64,000 nucleotides of DNA from Wyeomyia smithii (Eukaryota; Arthropoda; Insecta; Diptera; Culicidae). A program made the translations under genes and the position numbers. The DNA lies in NCBI RefSeq assembly GCF_029784165.1, contig NC_073696.1, positions 3,844,001 to 3,908,000 on the forward strand. Direction: 5' to 3'. Positions 1 through 10,009 of the stretch are shown one piece after another. Numbering within the stretch: the first letter of the stretch is position 1; each line of letters begins with the position of its first letter. A model generated the notes under the pieces. The model ran no database searches. It worked only from the letters and a program-made list of their open reading frames with translations, and was not told where the DNA came from.

Positions 1-760
1 CGCGAAAAATATCTTAGTGGACGAGGGCCCATTAATACCGCCAAGAGTTTTATCGTATGTAGAGAAGAAACGCGACAGACGACTAACACAAAATTCCTAT
101 ACCCGTGGTGCTTGTGGAGTGTGCAGGAGTATATCCGGCCTCTAGTAACAACAAGTATCGAACTAACACCCCTTTCCTTCCTTCCTTTGATCTACGTTCT
201 GGACCGGCAGGCGTCGGTACTGATCAGCATGCAGGGGTTATTGGAGATGCACATCGAAAAGCTAAATCCCAAGCAGGAATCACTAAATTCGATTTACAAC
301 TCAAATCGATCCTGATCAGTAACGAAGGGGAAACCGGTGGTGATCAATCAAGCTCAAGCTCACGATGATAAGAAAATCCACGAGACAGTTGCGATCAGCT
401 GATTTCAGTTTGTTCACAACTTTTGACAGCCATTGGTATGTTCAAACGGTCGCTATCTGGATAGAACCCCGATCTGGGAAGCGCAAAAAACAAATACTAA
501 ATTCGGTTGCTCCAGTATCGCGAGAATAGTCATCCTTAACACAACAATAAAATACCACTCTTGATTAGGATTTTGTGTTCGGTTCTGTTTTGAGTTCAAG
601 GTTGCAAAAAAATAACAACAACAAACGTACAAACCGTAAACGTCACCCATGTATTGCCTCATATATTTTTATAAAATATTCACAAATAAAAAATCAGAAG
701 TGGTGGCGGTCGAAAAGGTGACTAGCTCTTCTGTCCTTTTCAATGCGTCTTCATGATTTC
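1..760. other. Unclassified, probably repeat-derived sequence
   Basis: No coding region is convincing here. The open frames near 105-368 lack a methionine codon at their apparent start and show no domain I recognise. The stretch contains a short CCTTCC-type run near 175-190 and ends at the hAT-like terminus at 761. The part from about 515 to 665 has a diverged copy at 49120-49285, so at least this portion is repetitive. Confidence 0.4.
515..665 (+). repeat. Dispersed repeat block, copy 1
   Basis: About 150 bp recurs in the same orientation at 49120-49285. Shared landmarks in order are ACAACAATAAAATA, a TTCGTGTTCGGTT-like segment, an AACAACAACAAACGT-like segment and CACCC followed by TGTATTGCCT or TGAATTACCT. 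The copies differ by many substitutions and small indels. The second copy lies just beyond the 5' end of the RTE-type LINE, so the block may belong to a longer element or be a separate repeat. Confidence 0.55.
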
Positions 761-900
761 CAGTGGTGGGTACCGCTAATCGAAAATTTAGCGACGCTAA
801 TCGCTAAGCAGCTAACCGGAAAATTTAGCTCGATAATCGCTAAACGCTAAAGCTAAACCCACATTAGCGGAACTTTCGCTAATCGCTAATCGCTAACTTT
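761..900 (+). repeat. hAT-like terminus rich in GCTAATCGCTAA motifs (left end)
   Basis: The segment opens with CAGTGGTGGGTACCGCTAAT and is then built from repeated TTAGCG / CGCTAA words, a subterminal-repeat pattern known from hAT-type elements. Its inverted counterpart ends at 11938 with a CCCACCACTG terminus and the same TTAGCG words. CAGTG fits the general hAT terminal consensus YARNG. The flanks (ATGATTTC and ATGCATGT) agree at only 4 of 8 positions, so pairing the two ends as one element is not proven. Confidence 0.5.
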
Positions 901-1310
901 TTAATATGTAAATAGTCATATCGCTATATTTATTGCTCGTGTTTTGTAAGATTTGGACCACTTTGATTTTTTTGGTTAAACAAACGAAAACAATTACTTA
1001 TCAAAGCTAAGTATTTACAATAGGAGGTTCGCGAAACGGTATTCATATTTGATTTTGTAAAAACAAGAATAACAAAAGTTATTTAGCTTACATTGAAAAT
1101 AGATACTCTTAGGAATGTTTTCATAAAAATTCAATTATTATCTGAATCAAAAAAGGAGAACCAAAGTTGTCAGAATTTCAAGCGCATTGCAATTTACCAA
1201 AGTTCTTGGTGTGCCAAAAATTCAATCTAGACCTTGTGCTTGTTCTTCAAAATGCTCCTGTGGCTTGTACGATAACTGGAACTCCATTCTAGGGTAAAAA
1301 ACTGACAAAA
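901..1310. other. AT-rich sequence before the BEL insertion, no gene seen
   Basis: No recognisable coding or structural feature. If the ends at 761 and 11938 belong to one element, this is part of its interior. It continues past the inserted BEL element at 8561 after removal of one copy of the GTAAC duplication. Confidence 0.4.
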
Positions 1311-1315
1311 GTAAC

Positions 1316-1997
1316 TGTTCGGGACAACACCGTTGGACCACCCGTAGGGTTTACCACAGGGATGATAGCGTCACGGGTTGGTAGCGAAGCGTCACGGGAT
1401 CAAGGTTGGTAGCGAAGCGTCACGGGATCAGACAGATAGCAAGTGAGATGGCAATCAAAAACGTCAATTAGATAAAATTGCTTAATCACGAAGGAAGGTA
1501 ATAGTTAGAGGTTAAAAGGTGAAAGTCAAATAAAGTTGAAAAAAAAGTTTTTCTACAAGTTCTTGGATTTCGGATCGGTGTTAGTTGCGAAAATTAAGTG
1601 GGACTTAATCAGGTATTAAAATTAAAACAAATTAAAATATAATACTGAAATAACGTTACATAAAACAGCACGACAGGACAAACCGAGTTAAAAACCTTGC
1701 GGGGGAGAATTTGAAGGATTGACGAGTAAAAGTAAGTCGATAGCTAAAACGTTAACCTAAAGAAAAATAAAACATTGAAATCTTAAAATTTAAAATATAG
1801 AAAATCTGGAGTTGATTTGAGACAGAGAGTCGGCTAGGGAAAGATAAGGTGAAGAAATCCGCAGGAGGAAGGAAGAAACTAAATGTGAGTTTGTAAAATA
1901 TTTTTGTTTGTTAAGTTACTAAAATTATTAATAAAATTGTAGCTTTGATCTACTTAGAACTAAAAGTGGATTCACGGCTGGTTTCTTGTTCCAAACA
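1316..1997 (+). repeat. 5' LTR of the BEL/Pao element
   Basis: 682 bp, TG...CA bounded. It contains a 28-bp tandem duplication around 1377-1432 built on GGTTGGTAGCGAAGCGTCAC, and several AATAAA hexamers in its 3' half (for example near 1765 and 1930) that could serve in 3'-end formation. U3, R and U5 cannot be delimited from sequence alone. The ORF start codon is only 33 bp downstream, so the transcript leader is almost entirely LTR-derived. Confidence 0.95.
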
Positions 1998-2030
1998 AAA
2001 TCAAAGATTTATCAGGAATAAGCTCAAAGG

Positions 2031-5000
2031 ATGGCAACCGGTTCTCTAAAAGGTATGGACGAGGCTCCTGCCTATTGTTTGATGTGCAACGGTCCGGAAG
2101 AGGACGACTACCATATGGTAAGCTGTAATCATTGCAACTTATGGGCGCATTTTTCCTGCGCTGGTGTCGGTGAAGATATACGTGATGTAGATTGGTTCTG
2201 CCCCAAGTGTAAAAAGTCCGACAGCCAGCTGAAGGTTCCGAAAGGAAATAGGAAACCCGGTAAGAAGACTGGTAGTGCTCGTAGCGATGCGGAATCTGCT
2301 CGCAGTGCCAGTTCTATTCTAGACACTGAACTATTGCAACTCGAAGAAGAGCAGAGAGATAAAGAGCGAGCATGGGAGAAAGAGATGATACTTCGGGCGA
2401 AACGATTGGAGTTAGAGAGAGCCTGGAAGAGAAAACAGATACAACGCGAAAGAGAAATGCGTGAGCAGGAACTACAGCAAGAAAGAGAGTTGCAAGATCT
2501 TCAGCTGATGCAGGAGCGGGAATTAATGGACCGCCAGCTAGCAGCCGAAGAAGAGTTTCTGAGAAAGAGGGATCTATTACGGGAGCGTATGAATGCCAGC
2601 GCTGCACATCTACAACAGCTGATGAATGAAGGCGCAGCTGGTGGATCGAAAGCGGGATCCGATAAAGCTAATAGAGATAGAATAAGAAGTTGGGTAGATA
2701 GACAAGAAATAAATAAATATGAAGATTTAAATTCGATTCGCCAAGATGAAGAAAGGCGATCGACGGTGAGTTACAAGGATAGGCCAGATGATAAATTGGA
2801 ACATGATTCACTTGAGAGTGGTTCTGAGCTGAGTGATCCGAGATCCCAGAGCAGAAGGCAAGACGGGCCGGGGCAGTCGAGAGTAACGAAAGATCAGTTA
2901 GCGGCACGGCAGGTGGTGTCGAAACATTTGCCAACATTTAGGGGGGAGCCTGAAGTTTGGCCCTTGTTCATTAGTAGTTTTGAACATACAACAAGAGCGT
3001 GCGGGTTTACAAATTTAGATAACCTTAAAAGGTTGCAGGACAGCCTGCAAGGGGATGCGTTAGAAGCGGTTAGAAGTAGATTAGTGCTCCCGGACTCGGT
3101 CCCAGATGTCGTAGAAGACCTTCGTAAACTTTTCGGAAGGCCGGAAAAGTTGCTGAGGGCATTGTTATTGAAAGTACGGAAAACACAAGCCCCTGACTCG
3201 GACAATTTGAAAACATTTATCCATTTTGGAATCAATATTAAGCAACTTTGCGATCATTTAGAAGCTGCTCAATTAACGGATCATTTAAACAACCCCATGT
3301 TAGTGCAGGAATTGGTAGAAAAACTACCGACTAACTACAAACTGGATTGGGTCCGGTATAAGCGGGGACGACACGGTACTCCGTTAAGGTTGTTCACCGA
3401 CTTTATGACTGAAGTGGTATCGGATGTATCAGAGGTTTCCGACTGCATGGATTTACCACAAGCTCAACCAGTTAAACTCAGTAGGAGCGCGGGTGCAAAG
3501 AAAAATGAATTCGTGCATATGCATGGGGCGGCGCAGAAGGCACTGGCTCAACCACAAACGGATTGTGGTGGCAAGCCGTGTTGGATTTGCAAACGAACCG
3601 ACCATAAACTCAGGTTTTGTGATGAATTCAAACGAATGAACCTGACAGACCGGATGAGGGCTGTAGAAAGGCTGAAGCTCTGCGTTCTCTGTTTAAATAA
3701 TCATGGAACCAGTCGATGCAATTTTAAGCTACGCTGTACAGTCGGTGGGTGCAACGGTAATCACCACACGCTGCTGCATCGAAGGGAAGAATCGGTTCGA
3801 CTAATGGAAGTCAACTGTAACGCACACGAAAATTTTCGTCGATCAGTGATTTTTCGGATGGTTCCTGTGACCCTCTACGCAGGAAATATAGTTGTCAAAA
3901 CATTGGCTTTCTTGGATGAAGGATCCTCTAGTACGCTGATAGAACAATCAGTAGCCAATCAGTTGAAGGTAAGAGGTGCACCAGAACCATTGATCGTCAC
4001 CTGGACGGGAGACATTAAGCGGTATGAGAACGATTCGCGCAGAATTACTTTAATGCTCTCTGCACAGGGATCGAGCGATAAGTTTGCTTTAGAAAATGTC
4101 CGCACAGTCTCCAAGCTGGTTTTGCCGAAACAGAGTCTCCGGTTTGCTGAAATAGCGACACGATTTCCGCATTTAGCAGGTTTGCCAGTAGCCGACCACG
4201 TAGGAGAAGAGCCAGCCATCTTAATAGGGCTGGATAATCTGCATTTGTTCGCGCCGCAGGAGTCAAGGATTGGTCAACCTGGTGAACCAATCGCAGTACG
4301 GTCTAGACTGGGATGGACGGTCTACGGGCCAGAAAAAAGGCAAAAGGAAAATGCGGCCACTTTCCTCAATTTACATGTCACAGAATCGGTTAGCAATCAG
4401 GAACTGCACGATATGATGCGAGCGCAATATGTCCTTGATGAGGCGGGAGTTGCAACCTTCGCTGTTCCAGAATCACTGGAAGACCAAAGAGCAAAAGCGA
4501 TACAACTAAAAACTACAAAACAAGTGGGAGATCGTTTCGTAACGGGGTTACTTTGGCGAAAGGACGAACGACGGTTTCCAGACAGCTATCCAATGGCTGT
4601 GCGAAGGGCAAAGGCTCTTGAAAGAAGGTTGGAGCAAGATGAGGTGTTAAAAAACATCGTATGCAAGCAGATAGACGATTATCAGGCGAAAGGGTATGCC
4701 CACAAAGCCACAAAGGAAGAACTGTCCGGAACGCCATCGTCAGCAGTTTGGTATTTGCCACTAAATGTGGTAGTTAATCCGCGAAAACCGGGAAAGGTAC
4801 GCCTAGTTTGGGATGCTGCAGCGTGCGTACGGGGAGTGTCATTGAATACACAGCTCCTCAAAGGGCCAGACATGCTTGTATCCCTCCCGAAAGTAATTTG
4901 CCGCTTTAGAGAGAAGCCGGTTGCGTTTGGAGGAGACATCGAGGAGATGTATCACCAGGTTCGCGTTAGAAATGAAGATAAATCTGCACAACGTTTTCTT

Positions 5001-7910
5001 TTTCGTTCGACAAGCGATGACGAGCTGCAAGTGTACGTGATGGACGTACTCACGTTCGGCGCAACGTGCTCCCCGAGCTCAGCGCAATACGTCAAAAATG
5101 TGAACGCAGGGCGGTTCGCAGAACAATTTCCGGAAGCAGCAGCAGCTATTGTCGATCGACATTATGTTGATGACTATTATGATAGTGCGGACACCGTAGC
5201 TGAAGCGATCGCTCGGGCTAAGGCGGTGAAATTTATTCATTCTGAGGGAGGATTCAACATTAGAAACTGGGTGTCGAATTCTAACACCATTTTGGAGGAA
5301 ATGGGAGAGCGAAGTGAGAATGCAGCAGTGCATTTCAACAAAAATAAAAACACAGAGTTTGAGCGTGTTTTGGGAATAGTTTGGGAACCTCTTCAGGATC
5401 AATTTTTATTTTCCACCTCGTCGAGAGCAGAGTTTCGCAAGATCCTTCAAGATGAATTATGCCCGACAAAAAGAATGGTTCTTAGCTTTGTCATGTCGTT
5501 GTTTGATCCACTGGGTCTCTTGTCACCGTTTACAGTTCTTGGGCGGATGTTACTCCAAGATATATGGCGGATGGGCTGTGATTGGGATGAGAAGATAGAT
5601 AGGGAATCTTTCAGAAAATGGATTAAATGGGCAAAGCTGCTGCCAGAAATTGAGACGTTCCGTATCTCCCGAAGTTACTTTGGAAACGCGCGGTCTGATG
5701 AGGTACATGATATCCAGCTCCACGTGTTCACGGATGCTAGCGAAACGGCTTATGGATGCGTGGCGTTTTTACGTGCGGTAGTTCGAGGCGAAATTATGTG
5801 CACACTAATAATGAGTAGAGCTAAAGTTGCACCTTTGAAGCTGGTATCTATTCCTCGATTGGAACTCCAGGCAGCAGTTCTGGGAGCACGTTTAACACGC
5901 ACAGTACGCGAAAATCACAGTCTCACAATCGGCAAGCAATGTATTTGGACAGATGCGCAAACAGTTTTGTCCTGGATTCGATCCGATCAGCGGAACTATA
6001 AGCAATATGTCGGATTTCGGATTGGAGAAATACTCAGCTTAACCAAGCTGACCGATTGGTATTGGGTACCGACAAAGCTTAATATAGCGGATCAATTGAC
6101 AAAGTTGGGAAATGAGTTGGATTTAAGCTCAAACAGCTCGTGGGTTCGAGGGCCCGCATTTTTGTATCAATCGGAAGAAAAGTGGCCACGAAAATGCATG
6201 CCACCAGCGAATACTACGGAGGAACTACGCGTTCATCTTTTGTTACATGACATATATTTGCCAGGCCAGATCATAGATCCTTTAAGATTCTCGAAATGGA
6301 CCGTGCTGGTGAGAACCGTTGCTTCAGTGATTAGATTTGCGTCTAATTGTAGACGAAAGGTGAGAAAGCAGCCGATCGAAACTTTAAGAGCCACAGATCG
6401 TCAGAAGAAAATATTGGAACGGATGGCAAGCGTTTTGAGTGTACGTGTTCCTTTCCAGCAAGAAGAGTACAAGAGAGCTGAATCGCATTTGCTTAGAATG
6501 GCACAGGCGGACTCATACGGACCTGAATTAAAGGTGCTAATGCATAACAAAGACCGCCCAGTCACCGAGTGGCTTTTCCTGGAAAAATCGAGCTGTCTAT
6601 ATAAGTTATCGCCGTTTTTGGATGAAACCAATGTGGTCCGAATGGAGGGACGAACAGAACGAGCGGAATATCTACCATTTGATTTGCGGTTCCCAATCAT
6701 TTTGCCGGCTGAAAATGCAGTAACGAAATTGCTGGCCCATCATTATCACTCAAAATTTGGCCATGGATACCGTGAAACGGTAAAAAATGAGTTGAAGCAA
6801 AAATATTTAATACCGAAGGTTGATGCATTGGTCCGAAGAGTGTCTTCGTCATGCATGTGGTGTAAAGTTCAGCGAAACAAACCACAATGTCCCAGAATGG
6901 CACCGCTACCGGTGCAGAGACTTACGCCGTATCTTCGGCCGTTTAGCCACGTCGGCGTCGACTATCTGGGTCCATTCGAGGTGACAGTAAATCGCCACGT
7001 GGAAAAAAGATGGATCGCGTTGTTCACTTGCCTAGTGATGCGGGCTGTACACGTGGAAGTCACGTATGGGCTGACGACCCAGTCTTGCTTGATGGCGATT
7101 AGGCGATTTATGGGTAGACGAGGTCCACCAACCGAGTTCTTTTCGGACAACGGGACAAATCTGCGAGGAGCTAGTAAGGAAGTGGTAAAGACCATTCATG
7201 ATGTCGCAAAAGATTGCGCAGAGGAGCTAACGAACGCACAAACCAGATGGTCGTTCAATCCACCCGCGACCCCACATATGGGTGGTGTTTGGGAGCGGCT
7301 GGTGCGTTCGGTCAAGGAGGCGTTGACGGTACTTAACGAAAGGAAGCGGCTCACGGACGAAATTTTGCAGACCAGTATCGTTGAGGCAGAGGATATAATA
7401 AACTCCCGCCCGCTCACGTATGTGTCGCAACAATCTGGAGAAACGTATGCGTTGACACCGAATCATTTTTTGCGAGGGGTTTCACCCAACGAACCATGTA
7501 GCGTTCCCCCTTCCCCGCGTCCAGCAGAAGCTCTGCGCGACTCATATAAACGAACGCAACAAATAGCGGACAAAATGTGGACACGTTGGATAAAAGAATA
7601 TATCCCATCAGTAAACCAGAGAACGAAATGGTTCGAAGAATCACGACCTCTCAAGGCAGGAGATTTGGTATATGTTACCGACGGAAACGCAAGGAAATCA
7701 TGGGTTAGGGGGATTGTAGAGGAGCCAATTGTCTCGAGTGATGGAAGGATTCGACAAGCGTGGGTTCGCACCAAGACGGGATTGATAAAAAGAGGAACCA
7801 CAACATTGGCGGTGTTGGAAATTAGTGACAGCAACACTGGGCCGGATATAGACCGGACCAGAGTTACGGGCCGGGGGATGTTCGGGACAACACCGTTGGA
7901 CCACCCGTAG
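2031..7910 (+). CDS. BEL/Pao Gag-Pol polyprotein with N-terminal PHD finger
   Basis: A 1,959-residue polyprotein, open throughout. In order: a C4HC3 PHD finger (C16, C19, C32, C35, H40, C43, C57, C60); a charged E/R/Q-rich coiled coil at about 95-205; a DUF1759-type Gag region at about 285-430; a CCHC zinc knuckle starting at C517; an aspartic protease with LDEGSS (D629); reverse transcriptase at about 860-1100 with YVDD at 1045-1048; RNase H near 1230-1370 with FTDAS and WTDAQ; an HHCC integrase zinc site at about 1568-1610; a DDE core at D1644, D1706 and E1755; and a C-terminal DUF5641-like domain. The ATG at 2031 precedes the PHD finger. The stop codon lies 32 bp inside the 3' LTR, so the last residues are LTR-encoded. 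Domain order and DUF families are established for BEL/Pao; activity is inferred. Confidence 0.96.
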   Translation: MATGSLKGMDEAPAYCLMCNGPEEDDYHMVSCNHCNLWAHFSCAGVGEDIRDVDWFCPKCKKSDSQLKVPKGNRKPGKKTGSARSDAESARSASSILDTELLQLEEEQRDKERAWEKEMILRAKRLELERAWKRKQIQREREMREQELQQERELQDLQLMQERELMDRQLAAEEEFLRKRDLLRERMNASAAHLQQLMNEGAAGGSKAGSDKANRDRIRSWVDRQEINKYEDLNSIRQDEERRSTVSYKDRPDDKLEHDSLESGSELSDPRSQSRRQDGPGQSRVTKDQLAARQVVSKHLPTFRGEPEVWPLFISSFEHTTRACGFTNLDNLKRLQDSLQGDALEAVRSRLVLPDSVPDVVEDLRKLFGRPEKLLRALLLKVRKTQAPDSDNLKTFIHFGINIKQLCDHLEAAQLTDHLNNPMLVQELVEKLPTNYKLDWVRYKRGRHGTPLRLFTDFMTEVVSDVSEVSDCMDLPQAQPVKLSRSAGAKKNEFVHMHGAAQKALAQPQTDCGGKPCWICKRTDHKLRFCDEFKRMNLTDRMRAVERLKLCVLCLNNHGTSRCNFKLRCTVGGCNGNHHTLLHRREESVRLMEVNCNAHENFRRSVIFRMVPVTLYAGNIVVKTLAFLDEGSSSTLIEQSVANQLKVRGAPEPLIVTWTGDIKRYENDSRRITLMLSAQGSSDKFALENVRTVSKLVLPKQSLRFAEIATRFPHLAGLPVADHVGEEPAILIGLDNLHLFAPQESRIGQPGEPIAVRSRLGWTVYGPEKRQKENAATFLNLHVTESVSNQELHDMMRAQYVLDEAGVATFAVPESLEDQRAKAIQLKTTKQVGDRFVTGLLWRKDERRFPDSYPMAVRRAKALERRLEQDEVLKNIVCKQIDDYQAKGYAHKATKEELSGTPSSAVWYLPLNVVVNPRKPGKVRLVWDAAACVRGVSLNTQLLKGPDMLVSLPKVICRFREKPVAFGGDIEEMYHQVRVRNEDKSAQRFLFRSTSDDELQVYVMDVLTFGATCSPSSAQYVKNVNAGRFAEQFPEAAAAIVDRHYVDDYYDSADTVAEAIARAKAVKFIHSEGGFNIRNWVSNSNTILEEMGERSENAAVHFNKNKNTEFERVLGIVWEPLQDQFLFSTSSRAEFRKILQDELCPTKRMVLSFVMSLFDPLGLLSPFTVLGRMLLQDIWRMGCDWDEKIDRESFRKWIKWAKLLPEIETFRISRSYFGNARSDEVHDIQLHVFTDASETAYGCVAFLRAVVRGEIMCTLIMSRAKVAPLKLVSIPRLELQAAVLGARLTRTVRENHSLTIGKQCIWTDAQTVLSWIRSDQRNYKQYVGFRIGEILSLTKLTDWYWVPTKLNIADQLTKLGNELDLSSNSSWVRGPAFLYQSEEKWPRKCMPPANTTEELRVHLLLHDIYLPGQIIDPLRFSKWTVLVRTVASVIRFASNCRRKVRKQPIETLRATDRQKKILERMASVLSVRVPFQQEEYKRAESHLLRMAQADSYGPELKVLMHNKDRPVTEWLFLEKSSCLYKLSPFLDETNVVRMEGRTERAEYLPFDLRFPIILPAENAVTKLLAHHYHSKFGHGYRETVKNELKQKYLIPKVDALVRRVSSSCMWCKVQRNKPQCPRMAPLPVQRLTPYLRPFSHVGVDYLGPFEVTVNRHVEKRWIALFTCLVMRAVHVEVTYGLTTQSCLMAIRRFMGRRGPPTEFFSDNGTNLRGASKEVVKTIHDVAKDCAEELTNAQTRWSFNPPATPHMGGVWERLVRSVKEALTVLNERKRLTDEILQTSIVEAEDIINSRPLTYVSQQSGETYALTPNHFLRGVSPNEPCSVPPSPRPAEALRDSYKRTQQIADKMWTRWIKEYIPSVNQRTKWFEESRPLKAGDLVYVTDGNARKSWVRGIVEEPIVSSDGRIRQAWVRTKTGLIKRGTTTLAVLEISDSNTGPDIDRTRVTGRGMFGTTPLDHP

Positions 7911-8560
7911 GGTTTACCACAGGGATGATAGCGTCACGGGTTGGTAGCGAAGCGTCACGGGATCAAGGTTGGTAGCGAAGCGTCACGGGATCAGACAGAT
8001 AGCAAGTGAGATGGCAATCAAAAACGTCAATTAGATAAAATTGCTTAATCACGAAGGAAGGTAATAGTTAGAGGTTAAAAGGTGAAAGTCAAATAAAGTT
8101 GAAAAAAAAGTTTTTCTACAAGTTCTTGGATTTCGGATCGGTGTTAGTTGCGAAAATTAAGTGGGACTTAATCAGGTATTAAAATTAAAACAAATTAAAA
8201 TATAATACTGAAATAACGTTACATAAAACAGCACGACAGGACAAACCGAGTTAAAAACCTTGCGGGGGAGAATTTGAAGGATTGACGAGTAAAAGTAAGT
8301 CGATAGCTAAAACGTTAACCTAAAGAAAAATAAAACATTGAAATCTTAAAATTTAAAATATAGAAAATCTGGAGTTGATTTGAGACAGAGAGTCGGCTAG
8401 GGAAAGATAAGGTGAAGAAATCCGCAGGAGGAAGGAAGAAACTAAATGTGAGTTTGTAAAATATTTTTGTTTGTTAAGTTACTAAAATTATTAATAAAAT
8501 TGTAGCTTTGATCTACTTAGAACTAAAAGTGGATTCACGGCTGGTTTCTTGTTCCAAACA
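7879..8560 (+). repeat. 3' LTR of the BEL/Pao element
   Basis: 682 bp with no difference from the 5' LTR that I could find by eye. Its first 32 bp encode the C terminus and stop codon of the polyprotein. It is followed directly by the target duplication GTAAC at 8561-8565. Confidence 0.95.
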
Positions 8561-8619
8561 GTAACTTTCGCAGTAAAGTATGTTCATCTTTGGAATCAAT
8601 TCACGTACGCCATCAGCAA

Positions 8620-9860
8620 TTCACAGTTTTGCCTTTCTCCTAGACAGGTATAGTAATCACTTGCAAAACCGAAAGTATAAAAGTGCTTCAAAGGGCCGAA
8701 TGGCATATATCACTGGACTCAGCTCGACGAGCTGAGCATTTTCTGTATGTATGTGTGTGTGTATGTGCAGATTTTTATTCTCACTCACTTTTCTCAGAGA
8801 TGGCTGGTCCGATTTTCATGAAATTAATTGCAAATGAAAGGTCTTGTTGTCCCATAAGAATTTTATTGTAATCGGATTTTTAGTTTACAGGTTATGTATC
8901 AAAATGTAAAAATCATGAAACATCATTATCTCAAAAAATACACAACCGATTTGAACAAAATTGGTCTCAAAAGAATAGGCTACCTGAAAAACCCTTAAGT
9001 TTCGAATTTTATAAAGATTGAACTTGTGGTTCAAAAGTTAAGAAAAGAAACGTGTTCTGAAGACTGTTTAATCTCACTCATGTTTCTCTGAGATGGCTGG
9101 ACTGATTTTCATAAAACTAGTTTCAAATGGAAGGTCTAGTTGCCCCATAAGACCCTATTGATTTGTTTTGCAATTGGACTATTACTTTGACTGTTATGTT
9201 TAAAAATGTGAAATCCAGCTATGAAAAGTAAAATATTTACAAGACTACTTAAAGTCACTCACTTTTCTCAGAGATGGCTGACCCGATTCCCACAAAATTA
9301 GTGTCAAATGAAAGGTCTAGCTGCCTCATAAAACCCTATTGAATTTTACTGTAATCAAACTGTAACTTCATCTGTAATGTACCGAAATGTGAAAATCACG
9401 AAACTTCATTATCTCAGAAACTACACAACCGATTTGATCAATACTATTATCTGATGAGCGGGATATTTGAGGGTTAACTGAAGAATTATGATTAAACACG
9501 TGGTTCCAAAGTTTGGCTGCCCTATACGTTCCCATTTCATTCGATTGCAATCAAACTTAAGCAACCGTTATGTATTAAATTGTTAACAAAACAACGAAAG
9601 TCTATTATCTCAAAGATTATATGACTCATTTGAACATGACTGTCAATTCAATGACTGTCAATGAACATGACTGACATTTGAACATTGAACTGTCTCAAAA
9701 TCACAAATAAAAAACTTCATAGCAATTTGATATGTGGCTCAAAAGTTATGGAAAGAAAAGAAATTCAAAGACTATTCAAAACTTTACCTGCTTTGATCGA
9801 TAAATGTGGCAACAACATAAATTAAATGTGGTATCGTACTAATTGAACGTTCCAAATTCA
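8620..9860 (+). repeat. Long non-autonomous dispersed repeat, 5' portion (copy 1)
   Basis: Begins near TTTTGCCTTTCTCCTAG and runs through a segment with GACTCAGCTCGACGAGCTGA, a TG-rich microsatellite (about 8742-8770) and several related sub-blocks starting CTCAGAGATGGCTG. It aligns along its length with 16622-17680 and in part with 15408-16050 and 16053-16620. No coding potential is seen. Blocks of this kind are familiar in culicine genomes, but I cannot assign a published family name. Confidence 0.75.
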
Positions 9861-10009
9861 TCAATTCCTTGCGAAGTGTTTAAAAACTGCAAATGCACGA
9901 CGAATCGGCCATAGGATATGATCAAAGTCAAATAACAAATCGTTTGAAATGATTGGTTTTAATCGAAATGACAACATCCTCGACTTTTGGCTTGTGGACA
10001 TCGCCTCAA

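Larger units (their letters stand above)
1316..8560 (+). mobile_element. Complete BEL/Pao LTR retrotransposon
   Basis: The element is 7,245 bp long with two 682-bp LTRs that appear identical when read base by base. It is flanked by the 5-bp duplication GTAAC at 1311-1315 and 8561-8565. LTRs begin TGTTCGGGAC and end TTCCAAACA. A single long ORF encodes Gag, protease, reverse transcriptase, RNase H and integrase in BEL/Pao order. Identical LTRs, an intact duplication and an open ORF show a very recent insertion that may be able to move on its own. No canonical TGG primer-binding site directly abuts the 5' LTR. A short G-rich tract (GGGGGA) before the 3' LTR could be the polypurine tract, lying inside the ORF. 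Confidence 0.96.

Noticed and set aside
105..368. Open frames of 67-87 codons near the left edge
   Set aside because: The longer one starts at GTG rather than ATG, and no domain or splice context supports a gene.
761..900. Complete short MITE at the left CAGTGGTGGG end
   Set aside because: No matching inverted end occurs nearby; the only partner is at 11938.
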